A stretch of 64,000 bases of DNA from Eutypella sp. D-1 (Eukaryota > Ascomycota > Sordariomycetes > Xylariales > Diatrypaceae): contig JAJTTP010000011.1 of NCBI GenBank assembly GCA_023313575.1, positions 558,001-622,000 on the forward strand, in the 5' to 3' direction. Shown here in pieces: positions 32,272 to 44,600 of this stretch; within the stretch, counting starts at the first letter, position 1, and each line of letters starts with the position of its first letter. The translations under genes and the position numbers were made by a program. The notes beneath the pieces were generated by a model. It made no database searches, had not been told where the DNA came from, and worked only from the letters and a program-made list of their open reading frames with translations.

Positions 32272-35200
32272 GTTATCTGTGTCTCTCTGTCATCCAGACT
32301 AGGAAGGTACCGGTATGTCGCGAAGAAAAGGCAGGGCTGGCCGGTTATGGTGCCCAGTTCATTCAGATGGATACCCGAAAAAAATACACGGATGCACACA
32401 ACTCAGAAAAGGGACAGGTTCGATCTATTCATCTTGGAACTAAGTCGCCTCCTATCACGGATTGGCCAGCGAACCCTCGGACCAGCCAACCACCTGTCTC
32501 CTCTGCACGTTTGCATGGCGCGCCGACAATCTCGCGTTCCGTTCCGGGACAAAGGGCCCCCCTGGACACCAGAGAGCTATCATCTACGATGCGGCCTGCG
32601 GTGACGTAACATTGGCCACGGGAGGATCCCTGGGTCTGCTCGCGTGTCTGGCCCGTACTTAGTACCTATGAGTTGTCAAGGAGGAGCTGAGGTGACGATA
32701 TTGGATGCTCCGAGTTCTCGAGATGCAGGCGTGGCCCCACCGCGCTCCATCAAAGCCCAAGGCGCAAAAGCGTCAAAGCACGACTTTTTTCGTCAGTCCG
32801 TCTGGTTGCTAGACACGTTCCATCGTTCTAAATATTTCTAGCGCGTAATGTGCTTCTGGAAAGAAATGGGACAGGTTATTGTGCGTTTTTTACTTCGTAC
32901 GTAGAGTTGTCGTGGGGGAGGAAGAAAAGACATGGATGATAACACGTCCCGACCCCAGCCATGCTGGCAATTGCTGCAAGACTGACCTATGGCCAGGAAT
33001 GTCTCGTCCAAAGTGACAACTCGAGCTCGGAGTCCCCAGTGGCCCCTTTTTACCCCTAAAGTGGTACTATGCGTCTAGTTAATTTATCCTAGTAGTGAAG
33101 CACTTCACAAAGTAAGCAACTAACGATGTCTTTCGCAAACGTCAACATCCTCATAAAAGCGACAAGGCTGCCACATCCCCATATGACCATGATGCCATCA
33201 CTAACTCATCTACCTTAGGCTACCGGACGCAGCCGTATGCCCTGGTATGCCTTAAACACTAGAGCTTCTCCTACACCTCCAGGGCCATGACAGCGACGTC
33301 CATCAGCATTGTAATCTAGCTCGGAAGCGCTGGTTCCTTCATCCCGATGTCATTTGCATTGTCGCTCAAGCGTGACGGCTTGACAGTCCTGGCCAAAATC
33401 CGGGACGGGTCAGTGGGTGAAGCCCCAGGCATATGAGACGGGCGAATGGTTCCCAAGCCAGCGGTGGACAGTAGGGGCCTTGGCTCTGGCAGCTACAACG
33501 CCCGCTGCGGTCTTTGTCGAAGGTGTTTCGACGCCCACCGGACTGTGACTGGGATTATCTGAAGTAATGGAGGGAAATTTAGGTTTGCAGTGTTCGCTCG
33601 CCTCGCTGAGTTGGAGGTTTACCACGTCAAGGCACATCTCGCGCAGTTTTTCACCTAGGAAAACTTACCGTGAAAATAGCGTCCAAGAGCTCTCTAGGAA
33701 TGTAGGATGATAGAAAACTTATTAAATCGCTGAGCGTTGGCCTTGAGCCATTTTATTCTAGCCAAGCGAGAAATATAAACATAAGTAACTATAGTTGCGA
33801 CTTTAGTCGGGCTTCTAGACCAGCCGGCCAAGGCCCTCGAAGGGGTTTACCGCATCCCGAATCCAGCCGCGCACGTCGCATGGAGAGCCGTTGAGCCGGT
33901 GGGCGATTTGACATGTGCCTCACACACGAAAAAGGGTATTTAGCAGAATATCTTATTTTTTTTTCTTGTAACCAGACTCAGATACTAATAATAATGTAGG
34001 TGAGTGTGACTCATCGGCTCATGGGAAGATATCTAAGCACGTAACTTGGTTAGGAAGTAGACTCATGCATACGTATGGTATATACCTAAGTACTCCTGGA
34101 CAAGACGTACTAGTACTGGCCTGTTTGTTGGCTGGTGTTGGCTGTGTAGTGGCTGCGTAGTGTATAGTGGATAGATGCCCAACCGAACCCACCAATCTTG
34201 GACTACTTAATAAAATAACAGCTCATTGGCCCAATCTAGACAAAGAAAGAGATGGCAGAACCGGCATTATACATACCTTGGTAGGCATAAATCAAGTTCT
34301 GAAAACAGCGAGAGTAGATGACACCTTCCTAGGCAGCAACCTTAGAAGCAGGTGATACCAGACTTGGTTGGTGTTAATACATACCTAGGTACATAGTCGG
34401 GTTGTGGCAAAACCTCAGGTACGGACGGGTCGGCCTCGAAGGCTTATCAACATTGAAGCTTGTAAAGATTGGAACTGGAAAATTGAGCGCTAACAGCCCG
34501 GGGTACATAAAGGTACATAAGACAGGCTGGATTTGTTGTTTATTGCGGTTGACGGACTCAGTGGCAGTGGCTAGGTAGAGGCATGCCTTGGAAAGAAATA
34601 CCTTGCCCTTCCTGAGCAACCGAGCCCTCAGTCTGGATAGACGGCCGAAAATGTGGCTGAGACGTTTTCTGGCTGTTTTGACTGTCCTAGGCCTAGCCCG
34701 TAGGTATCTATCTGTAATCCCGTGAACCATCCTGCTGGACTGCTGGACTGCTGGACTGCTGGACTGTCAAGACTGTCAGGTCCACGGGTAGTACCCGACC
34801 GCTGTAACCCCCGCCTTAACGCCCCCAAACCCCAAACCCCAACCGCAAATCCCACCTGGAAATCCACCTGAGCATTTTCTATTTCCATTCCCTCCAGGCC
34901 CGGGGGCTCCCTCACTCTTAATAACACATGTAAAGTAAACTTGGAACACGGGATACGTCCTACGACTCCTACGACGAATCATACCACGGCCCGAGTCTTT
35001 TTTTTTCTTTCCTTTTTGTCTTTTCCCCCTTTTGCCCTTCCCCCGCCTCCCCTTTCATCTTTCATCACGAGCTTCGACTTCTAAATCTTTATAACGACAA
35101 TCCCGCTGATTTGGAAAATCCTTGCTCCCCTCTCTATATCGCCACCGATCATATTAATTTGGCCGTATTTGGCCGTCTTCCCCGTCCGTATCATCTGTGT

Positions 35201-35342
35201 GTGCCGTTTATTTTTCTCACCTACCTGCGTTATTAATCTTCCTATCAATCGCCTTCATCGCCCATCACCAAAGTCCTCTATAGAGCAGAGTGAGAGAGGT
35301 ATAAACGCCCCTCCCCGGCCATCGTCATCTTCAACAACAGCA
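32272..35342. other. Gene-poor spacer, edge of the accessory region
   Basis: About 3 kb. A minus-strand frame at 33410-33637 (75 codons, containing LREMCLDVVNLQLSEASEHC) has protein-like composition and a splice-like AG before it, but no partner exon or family was found. The rest is AT-rich, with a tandem repeat at 34732-34766 and a pyrimidine-rich leader (34998-35060) before the WW-domain gene. Confidence 0.5.
34732..34766. repeat. 8-bp tandem repeat CTGCTGGA
   Basis: Four perfect copies of CTGCTGGA followed by a partial copy, then two near copies of ACTGTCA. Likely replication slippage. Confidence 0.85.
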
Positions 35343-36987
35343 ATGGCTGGCCCCGCCTCGCCCAACGAAGGCCCCACGTTCGCACCACCGCATCTCCCCT
35401 TCGGATGGATAGCACAATGGGACGGTAACAGTAAGAAATACTACTTCGTTCAGTTGGCCACTGGTGTATCGCAGTGGGAGACTCCGACCCAGGCTGCTCC
35501 TGGTGGTACGCCAGCTCAAGGAGCCGAACATCCCTACGGCGTTCCCGGCCAACAAGAACTCATCACCCATCCCGATGGCACGCAAACCGTCAAGCATCCC
35601 GATGGACGTTTGGAACCAATCCTACCCGAGGATGCCAGCCGAGCCGTGAACGGTCCAACTGGTGAGAGAGGCATTGGCGTAAGTCGGCTATTATCAGTAA
35701 TCTAGTCTAGTCTAGTCTAGTCTTGTCATATGTTAGATTGCAAAGCTGACAATCCCCTTCCATCGCCATAGAGCTTTGCCTCTAATGCCCTACTCAGCCA
35801 GCTATCAGGAAGCCATAGTAAGCCCCAAGGTGGTTCGCATACCAACGGTCACGGTTCAGGGGGTCTCGGGGGCTTAGCAGGTCAACTCATTAGTGGCATC
35901 GGAGGAGGCAGTCACGGCAGTCACGGTAGTGGCCATGGCAGCTCATCCGGCGGACATGGTTCTGGAATCGGTGGCAAGCTAGCTGGCCAGTTGGCTTCGA
36001 ATCTGTTCTCTTCCAATCACAGCAAACCCAACCACTCTTCATCGTCGCCCTCACAATCCCAGAATTATCATGGCGGGCAATCGCATCAACAACAACAGCA
36101 CTCAGGTCTAGCGGGCTCGGTCATGGGAGGTGTCGCAAATATGTTCGGTGGCCGTCATGGCCAACAGCCGGTAAGAATCACCCCCCCCCCCCCCAACAGG
36201 ATGCTTTGAAGTCTTTGTTGACCTTCCCCGAAGAACCAGGCTTACGGCTATTCCAACTCGGGCCAAACGGGCGGCTACAACGGGGAGGCACCCCCAACGA
36301 CATATCAACCCCCGAATGCGTCGACAGCAGCTTATACTTCCCCTCCTCCGAATCAGCACAATACACCCCCGTATAGTCACCCGGGGAGCCAGCAAGCAAC
36401 GCCGTCCTTCCCACCACCGCCAACACAACAAGTGCCGCCGTCGTACCCTCCTCCTCCAACCCACCCGACAGGACCGCAGGATCACTACAACAGCCCTCCA
36501 CCCGGCCAACATCCCGGCCAACATCCCGGCCAACATCCCGGTCAACAACATCCTATGCAACAACACCCCGCTCAACACCCCGCCGCTCAGTACGGCAACA
36601 TTCCACCGCCTCCCCCCGGAGGCCCCCCTTCGGGTTACGGACATAGCCCAGTTCCGCACGGGCAATACCGTACGTAGCGCTCAACGAAATACCGTAGTAT
36701 TAATTCTATCAGTATAGGACTAACATTGATTAGCCCCTCAACAACCGCAATATGCCTCGCAACCGTCGCACCAACCGCCATACGGTGGTGGTCCTCAGCA
36801 TTTCCCTCCACCGCCCGCCTCCACGTATAGCCCGTCGTACAGTAATATTCCGCCACCGCCCGGAGCACAGCATGCCTATCCAGGCCCACCCTCGTACAGC
36901 AACGCAGGTCCTCCAGTGCCCGCAGGGACACACCCACATCAAACTCAACAACGTGGCAATATGGGAGGGTATCCTGGGAACTGGTAG
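35343..36987 (+). CDS. WW-domain protein with Pro/Gln/Gly/His-rich tail
   Basis: Exons 35343-35678, 35772-36170, 36240-36669 and 36734-36987 give 472 aa with consistent phases. The N-terminal WW domain (about residues 17-48) has LPFGWIAQWD, KKYYFV and QWETP, supplying both signature Trp and the Tyr-Tyr pair; WW domains bind proline-rich ligands. Next is a segment with HPDGTQTVKHPDGR, then Ser/Gly/His-rich sequence, then a tail rich in PPPP, with four tandem GQHPG-type units near 385-400, ending NMGGYPGNW. The tail itself offers PPxY-like ligands (PPSY, PPYG), so self-association is possible. The function is unknown. The third-exon acceptor was chosen at CCAG (36236-36239) because the earlier AACAG would put in-frame stops or break the repeats. 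Confidence 0.85.
35701..35722. repeat. Tandem TCTAG repeat inside an intron
   Basis: Four perfect TCTAG units plus a partial one, just after the donor of the first intron of the WW-domain gene. Confidence 0.85.
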
Positions 36988-37325
36988 TCAAGGCGGGAGA
37001 GCTAGCAGCGTAGTACGATTGCTCTGCGGCGGTTTATTTATACATGGGCATAGTAAATAATGGCGTGGTTTGCCCTCGTCTTATGCTGTTCTTTGTTTCC
37101 TTCCATTCCATTGCAGAAAAATGCTAGTATGGAATATTCTAATGGCGTCCAAGCAAGAACGAAACGCCAGGGCGAGATGCACACAAATCGGGTATATGTT
37201 GAAGAATTTTATACATACTGGTTACGACTTACGAAGAGCGGGTCATGTTGGGTTTCTTCCTTTTTTTTTTTCTTTTCTGTTTTAGATGGCAGCATAGCTG
37301 ATACCAGTCGGGGAGCGCCGCCACT
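36988..37325. other. Convergent intergenic spacer
   Basis: Short AT-rich spacer between the convergent WW-domain and Pga1-like genes, with a T run near 37261. Presumed 3' ends only. Confidence 0.6.
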
Positions 37326-38336
37326 TCATTGATCCTTCTTTTTGTTCTGACCTGGCCCGGCGGCAATGTTGGTGAGCGCTGCGGCGATGCGGCGTGCTAT
37401 GGGCCAGGAAATAGCGGCGACCATCACAATATAGCCGACCGTCGGCACGAGGGACCGCGGCAGTACATTGAAGATGAAGGGGTCGAGGATGATGTCCACG
37501 TAGACCGGCGGGACGTGCGCCATCAAAGTCTGGTTCGTAGTGTAGTAGTCCGCGGTGGCCAGGATGCGGAGGAAGAGGGCGGAGGAAGGTGATTCCTCCC
37601 CGCTCTCGTGTTCCACCTCATCATCGGTAGCACTGTCAATGGGCTTTCGGACTCGAGGCCAGTCCCGAACTTCGCCCGCTGCGCCCGGGAGGCGGGGCAG
37701 CGAATAGACCGAAAGGTCCGCCATCATGACGGGGGAATCGAGGACAGCTGTCAGCTCGAAGGTGTCGAGCTTGAACGCCGTGGGTTGCTGCGAGGGCTTA
37801 ATGAGCATTCCGTCCCCATGCACACATACGTATATATGTATACACACATACACGCACCTATGCACATGCAAGTACATAGATTATACAAATAGGGGTTTCC
37901 CCCCTTCACTCTCGAGGTTATCAAGGTAGGTTCACATGTCGTAGTCTTCTGTGTTGGTCTCCAAAAAAAGAAAAAGAAAAAGAAAAACAGAATAAAGGAT
38001 AAGACTCACGGTAGCGGGCCAGCATATCCTGACCTCGTAGCGACGGCCCTCGGCCAGGCCCGCAAGGGCGAGCCACGTGGGCTTGCCCTTGGGATATGAG
38101 GTGCTGGGAAATTGGGCGCCCAGGTGCGTCCGGACCTGGGGGTCTTCAGGGGTCAGGACGTGGATTCGCCGCAAGTCCCCCTCTAGCGCCGCCGGCTCTG
38201 ACGCCGCCGCCGCAGCGGCGACGGCAACGGCGGAGGACACGTCGACTGCACGCAGGCCGAGGAAGATTGCCTTCTCCGTGTTTGCGTACACGGCGGTGGA
38301 GAGGAGGGTGAATAAAAGGGGGGCACAGAGGAACAT
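37326..38336 (-). CDS. Putative Pga1-type GPI-mannosyltransferase II co-activator
   Basis: Exons 38336-38010 and 37787-37326 join in phase 0 to give 262 aa. The ATG at 38336 is the first in frame after a stop and starts a signal peptide (MFLCAPLLFTLLSTAVYA) directly followed by NTEKAIFL, the mature start I associate with fungal Pga1 proteins. A lumenal domain follows (HVLTPEDPQVRTHLGAQFP, YEVRICWPAT). A C-terminal membrane helix (VPTVGYIVMVAAISWPIA) and a final KKDQ, a KKxx-type ER retrieval signal, give the type I ER topology expected of this family. Pga1 partners Gpi18 in adding the second mannose to GPI anchors. The family call is from memory of motifs and topology, so a different ER membrane protein remains possible. 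Confidence 0.65.
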
Positions 38337-39549
38337 CGTGATGATGACGATGAAGGTGATGATACGTAACTTCACTCTTCTTCAAGTCCGGCTTGAAGCC
38401 GTAACGGTACTGGTATTGGATGATATCAGGGGATTGCTTATGTGATCAGATTACGATATACCGCCTTGAAAAAAAAAACCGACCGAATAATTAATAGTGG
38501 GAAAACCTCGGCCCAGGTCATTTCTTTAATATGAAATGGAGAGAGATGAACAGAAAAAGCCCGTTATGAAGGCTGAATGAAATAATTGGTTGGTACTTGC
38601 ACTGACTGGTACTTCATAGTTGTTAGGTAATTGCCTAGCTGGCCAGGCTAGCCCAGATTGCTTAATTATGAATTTCCCCCGGGGCGGTCGATGGTACCCC
38701 TGTCCTCCAAAAACCCCGGGACCCTTGCATCCTGTCCAATTAGCTGATGAAAGCCCGCTCTCCCCCTAAATACATTGGTGGTAGTGGTGGTGCGGTGCAG
38801 CGTTATCCCCTAAGATAGACCGTGCCTTCCTCCTATGACAGATTAGGCAATTCTCATATCAACAAATCTACCCGACTTTTTCACTGTTGCTAAGGTAGTT
38901 ACTTGTCAATATACGTTGTGTCGCCGCTTCTCTCTCGTACGATATCAAGTACCTCCCCTAGTACTCCACAGGTACCTAGATATCAGGTCAGGTCCAAGGT
39001 GGGGGTCGGGGTCGGGTAGGTGGCAGGCGCGCTACCAAGGTCTGTATGTGGGTACATATCATTCTATGGATACCTAGGTCGTTGTTCTATATAACTTATA
39101 TAGCGATAAATACAAAGTTATTCCAGTTATCCGAACCTGCCAAACCCCACCTTAGATTGGCCTAAGCAGCTAAGCTTGTCCGACCTAACGGTACCCTTGT
39201 ATACCCTTGTTGCTGGTCATCCCCTCGACGCCTTTGAAATCAACAAAAGAGAGAACCGGTACGGGTAGGAAGATCTTTCTAGAGTTTTTGGATTTTCCAA
39301 ATTCACTTACGATACCCTCAACCCTTTCCCAATCATTCTCCCTCTTCTCTCTTTCCCCCTTTTCAACCACAACCCCCAATTCCCAATCATACAAGTCAAT
39401 ATACATTGAGAGGATCTCATTTTCTTAACATCTTCGTGAGAAAATACCTCCCTTGTAAACAAGTTTGACTTGTTTTTTTTCTTCTTCTCCCCGCTGCTGT
39501 TTACCTTTTTACTTCTGAAGCCCGTCGTCTTCAGTTATATTCCTTCAAG
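38337..39549. other. Divergent promoter region of Pga1-like gene and alpha-tubulin
   Basis: About 1.2 kb between divergent start codons. It has TACCTAG-type palindromic motifs (38950-39080) and, on the tubulin side, long pyrimidine-rich runs (39320-39500) typical of highly expressed fungal genes. No TATA box of the TATATAAG type was seen before tubulin. Confidence 0.6.
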
Positions 39550-41630
39550 ATGCGTGAGATCATCAGCATTAACGGTATGGTTACCCTTTTCTTCTCTTCC
39601 CCTCGATCTGCTCGAGGGTTCTCCGTGTTTTTGGTTCCTGCTTGCTCCTCTACCCATCCCCTTCTCGCGTACTTTCCCTTCACCGCATCATACGCAAAAG
39701 ATAAATATCGATGCACTCCTGTCGACGTTGCGTTGTATCATTCTCTTTAGCCATCCATGCATTGTTACTAATATGTGTTTTCTTCTCTAGTCGGCCAGGC
39801 TGGTTGCCAGATCGCCAACTCCTGCTGGGAGGTGAGTTCATTGATTTATATCGACCTAATAAACCAGGAGGGATAAGGAATGTCAACATGGATCAGATGC
39901 GGGCCGGGCAGTCCCGGAACGTGATTTAAAACATGATTAATCCATTCATGCTTGTCCGCTGCCACTCGTTGCCTGCATCTGGTATTCCGATGCCACTATT
40001 ACGACATGACATGCAAGGGATTGACGCGACTAACAATCTGTTGATTTAGCTTTACTGCCTTGAGCACGGTATTCAGGTTAGTCCATCCCATAAATTTCCT
40101 CAAGAATTGCTCGTGGATATCGTGTACTGACTGACGCGTTGATAGCCTGATGGTTACTTGACCGATGAGCGCAAGGCCGCTGATCCCGACCACGGCTTCA
40201 GTACCTTCTTCTCCGAGACTGGTATGTATCATGTGCCCGAGTTGTACTTGTATAGTATAATTCGTGACAGTTGCGTCATGTTGTGATGTGTAAGATGGAT
40301 ATCTAATCATTCAATTGTTCAACCTCCATAGGTCAGGGCAAATATGTCCCCCGTACCATCTATGTCGACCTCGAGCCCAATGTTATCGATGAGGTCCGCA
40401 CTGGCACCTACCGCAACCTCTTCCACCCTGAGCAGATGATCTCTGGCAAGGAGGATGCCTCCAACAACTACGCACGTGGTCACTACACCGTGGGCAAGGA
40501 GCTCATCGACTCCGTCCTCGACAAGGTCCGACGTGTCGCCGATAGCTGCGCTGGTCTCCAAGGTTTCTTGGTGTTCCACTCCTTTGGTGGTGGCACTGGT
40601 TCTGGTTTCGGTGCTCTGTTGATGGAGCGCCTGTCGGTCGACTACGGCAAGAAGAGCAAGCTCGAGTTTGTCGTCTATCCCGCCCCCCAGACCGCCACCT
40701 CCGTTGTTGAGCCCTACAACTCCATCCTGACGACCCACACCACCCTCGAGCACTCTGACTGCTCCTTCATGGTCGACAACGAGGCCATCTATGACATCTG
40801 CCGCCGAAACCTCGGTCTTGAGCGCCCCAACTACGAGAACCTGAACCGCTTGATTGCCCAAGGTATGCTCAGTCCAGCCATAGCCTGTATTCATATACCA
40901 TGTAACCCGGCTAACAATTCTTAGTTGTGTCGTCTATCACGGCTTCGCTCCGATTCGACGGCTCCCTCAACGTCGATCTGAACGAATTCCAGACGAACTT
41001 GGTGCCCTACCCTCGTATTCACTTCCCTCTGGTCGCCTATTCCCCCATTATCTCTGCCGCCAAGGCCGCCCACGAGGCCAACACCGTCCAGGAGATGACC
41101 ATGTCCTGCTTCGAGCCCAACAACCAGATGGTCAAGTGTGACCCGCGCCACGGCAAGTACATGGCCACATGTCTGCTGTACCGTGGTGATGTCGTCCCCA
41201 AGGATGCCCACGGAGCCGTCGCCATGCTCAAGACCAAGCGCACCATCCAGTTCGTCGACTGGTGCCCGACTGGCTTCAAGCTCGGTATCTGCTTCCAGCC
41301 TCCCGAGCTGGTTCCCAACGGTGACCTGGCCAAGGTTAACCGCGCTGTGTATGTGACCATCCCATTCGAAAAAGATCTTTTGGTAGCTAACTATGCCTTA
41401 GCTGCATGCTGTCGAACACGACTGCCATCGCCGAGGCCTGGTCCGCCCTGTCGGCCAAGTTCGACCTCATGTACTCGAAGCGTGCTTTCGTGCACTGGTA
41501 TGTCGGTGAAGGTATGGAGGAAGGTGAATTCTCTGAGGCCCGTGAGGATCTGGCTGCGCTCGAGCGTGATTACGAGGAGGTTGCCACCGACTCGCTGGAT
41601 GCGGAGGGTGATATCGAGGCCGAGTACTAA
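39550..41630 (+). CDS. tub1: Alpha-tubulin
   Basis: Seven exons (39550-39574, 39791-39831, 40050-40076, 40146-40221, 40332-40862, 40925-41348, 41402-41630) give exactly 450 aa, the normal alpha-tubulin length. It is alpha rather than beta: it starts [15 protein letters not shown], has [13 protein letters not shown], carries the nucleotide loop GGGTGSG, the catalytic-type Glu in [20 protein letters not shown] that drives GTP hydrolysis on beta, and ends EGDIEAEY with a C-terminal Tyr. It polymerises with beta-tubulin into microtubules. The first four exons are very short (25, 41, 27 and 76 nt), as is common for fungal tubulins. Position 40 is Arg with Lys at 41, so the classic acetylated Lys40 is not exactly conserved. 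Confidence 0.98.
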
Positions 41631-44600
41631 ACATAAATGGCATGGTTTCCGAAGGAGTGCCTTCTGATGAGAGAGCTTGGTCGCATATGCCTCTCCAATA
41701 CCCCTTACCTTGAGAGTGTATGTCCTCCTCCACACGCAGAGATGCCCCGTTTAGATAGTTGGGGGGAGGTAGGAAGGGAGGGGGGAATGATGTTGTTTAT
41801 GCTTAGGTTAAAGAGGTCCCTTCACTCCCCACCCTTTTTGTGAGAGACTCGAGAAGCACAGAACTACTCGCGAGAGGCCAGAAACCTACTTTAGTTAATG
41901 GATGGGGACACCCCTTCTTTTTCTTCTAATTTCCAGGGAATAAAAATAAAGAATAATCAACGACGTCAAGGCTCGGTAGAGGGAGAGGGGGAAAGAGCTT
42001 TAAAGATAAGAGTGAAAGAAGGGGTGGGGGCCGGGGCCTGGAGCCGGACTGTCTAACAACTACACTTTATAAATCCTGCCTCACATTTTTTTCTATGAAC
42101 AAAACCACATTATTCTCCTTCTATTGTACAAATAAATGGTTTCCTACATTGTTCATTGCAGGTTCCACTCTTTCCCTCCATTCAAACCCCCTCACCCCCT
42201 TATCGACCTATGACGCAGGTAGTAAGTAGTGGACTTGTAGTCGAAGGGGAGCACGGCTTAACCGTGGAGCCCCCGCGATGTATGCTCGCTCATATTCGGC
42301 GTAGATGTATATATAGTTCGATTGTCATGGGGACAGTGACGACGCGACGATGCCGACGATGATGGGTTGATAGATCATGAATATGCCACAGCCCATGACC
42401 GCCCATGCGGCCTGTCTAATATATGTATACATGAATGAATAAGTGGGTGGGTAGGTAGAAAAGGGATTATATATCATCGGACCTTATCTAATTGTCTTCT
42501 TGGGGGAGAAAAGCCAGGGAAAGAGAGAGAAGGGCATATTGATAGGTCGGGTATAATCTACGCCTGATGGTCAGCTCCCCCAACATACATAAGTATCTAC
42601 GACTACCTACCTGGCTACTTAGCTACCAACGCAAGCAAGCAAGCAAGGAGCGAGCCACGTCCAGACGAGAAGCGGGAGAGTATAGCTGCTGGTTGGCTGC
42701 CTGGCCGGATAGATAGACCGGCTTGTTTTGTCTCTGTGTGTATGTGCGCGCATATCTGTCTGCCTGCCTGCCTGAGCAATGTTGGCTGGACGGTATTTCC
42801 TGCTGCCTGCTGCACTCGCTGCCTTGCATGCATATATGTACATGTCTATGTGTATGCATGTAGGGGGGAGGGAGGGGGGAGAAGGAGGACGCGGGTGCCC
42901 GCGTGCATGCAGACATGTATGATGGGGGATGGATTATCGAATCACGTCTGATTCGCGGAAGCGCGCACACACAATGGAACATAATCGTGGCCATGGGGTT
43001 GATGATGATTGATGAATTTGGGGCGAGGCCGGGCGACCACTCATCCATCAGGTTGGTTGGAGAGTTTTGGTTCTCCAGGCGTTGTCGTAGCGGCCGGAGT
43101 AAGGGCCCCGGCGATGGAGCCTGCCTGCTTGCCTGCCTATCTGTGTGGGAGATGCGCGACGTTAGGATGGCATTGAGTGTGTGGCATGGCCTATCAGGAA
43201 GGAGAAGAGGAGGAAGATATGAATTGATGTCCCTAGTTGGCTGGCTGGCTGGCGGGAGTGCCATTGTCGGTTGCTTTGATTAACGCTGGGCGGTGCGAGA
43301 GGCCGAGATCGGTTGCGAGTTGTCGGGTAAGTCCAGTCGGACGTGACCATGATTGGCGATGTTTTGTCACGCTATATGATACTCGTCCAGTATAGTCGCG
43401 GAGTTCAAAGGGGGCATATCGCAGGACTGCGTCAAGGCTCGGCATGGTTTCCTTCGTGCAATATTGCTCTGTTTGGGGTGTTTCGGATGTGATGCCAGCT
43501 TGTATTTTTCACGCCTATACGATGCCGCGCCCAGCAGGTTTATTTTTATAGTATGTCAATTAACCATAGAAGATTGGCTGAGGGCGTGGGCAATCCAGAC
43601 ATATCTCTAATTGGTTCTGCGTGATCTAACGCTTGAATTTTTTTTTTTCTTTTTATATCTCTTCTCTTTTTGGGAAATCATTAGGCTAATCCGTGCCGAA
43701 TCGTCCGTCTCCCGATCATCCTGGAACTCGAAAAGCCGGTCCATTGCTCAGACTCACCCACTCGCTTTCTTGATACGGAACGGGCGTCGTTAGAATTTGA
43801 CGAAATTACTTCCTCTCGCCCTCCGCCGAGCTCCGTCAAACCCTGCCCGTAACCCTAGTCCCGCCCTGCGCTTACGGGACATTCCCCGCGTGTGACTGGA
43901 TGCAGGTACGCGGGCCAGCCAGGCGAAAGCATAGACGCGGAGTAAGTTATATCCCCCTAAATATGGGTGTGGATATGCGATGTCCATTTGCGGAGGACGG
44001 CGCGAGCGTGGCGGATAGGGAGAAGTTGTGCACGTGAAGAAGACCGAGCATAAGTGAATGGAAAGTGGGAGGAATGAGGGGGGCGTAGCGAGTTAGTACT
44101 GCGGCGCCGTAAATGTCAGCTCCGAGAGCTCCGGAGTCGGGGTGGTATGGCAGATTATCTGCCCGGCGCGCCAAACCGCCGATCCCATGCCGTGGTATCC
44201 CGTTGACTATCCCGGGGCTAACGAACAATATTGCGGGTCCCCTCCGAGACACTGCGCCCAGATCGGCCGGACGGCCGGTGGTTATTGTCTGGCTCATATA
44301 CACCCCATGTATTAGCTTTCGTATGATTCTCTGGAAATGCCGAGGAAAGCTGGCGCATTTGACTTCTGTTTATAGTTTGTCTTTTTTTGGGGGGGGGGGG
44401 ATCCATTGGTCTGCGAGGTGGTGATTGGATAACATAATGCGTCTATTGAGATCGGTACAATAGCAGCCAACCGACCGCGTCTCTTGTGGCTTACTAGAAT
44501 CAGTAGCTGAGGCTGACCGAGGCCTTGAAACAACACAAGAATGAGGAACTTCCATTTCAACTAATAGAGCTATGGGATGAAGGCTTCTCTAATAAATTAC

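Noticed and set aside
37788..37877. N-terminal extension MYLHVHRCVYVC of the long frame at 37326-37877
   Set aside because: It is AC/GT-repeat intron sequence; the acceptor at 37788-37789 and an upstream exon with a signal peptide explain the gene better.
42600..43450. Several open frames of 60-210 codons in the repeat-rich patch right of tubulin
   Set aside because: They follow GCCTGCCTG/AAGCAAGC/GGCTGGCT simple repeats and overlap on both strands, which is typical of low-complexity DNA rather than genes.
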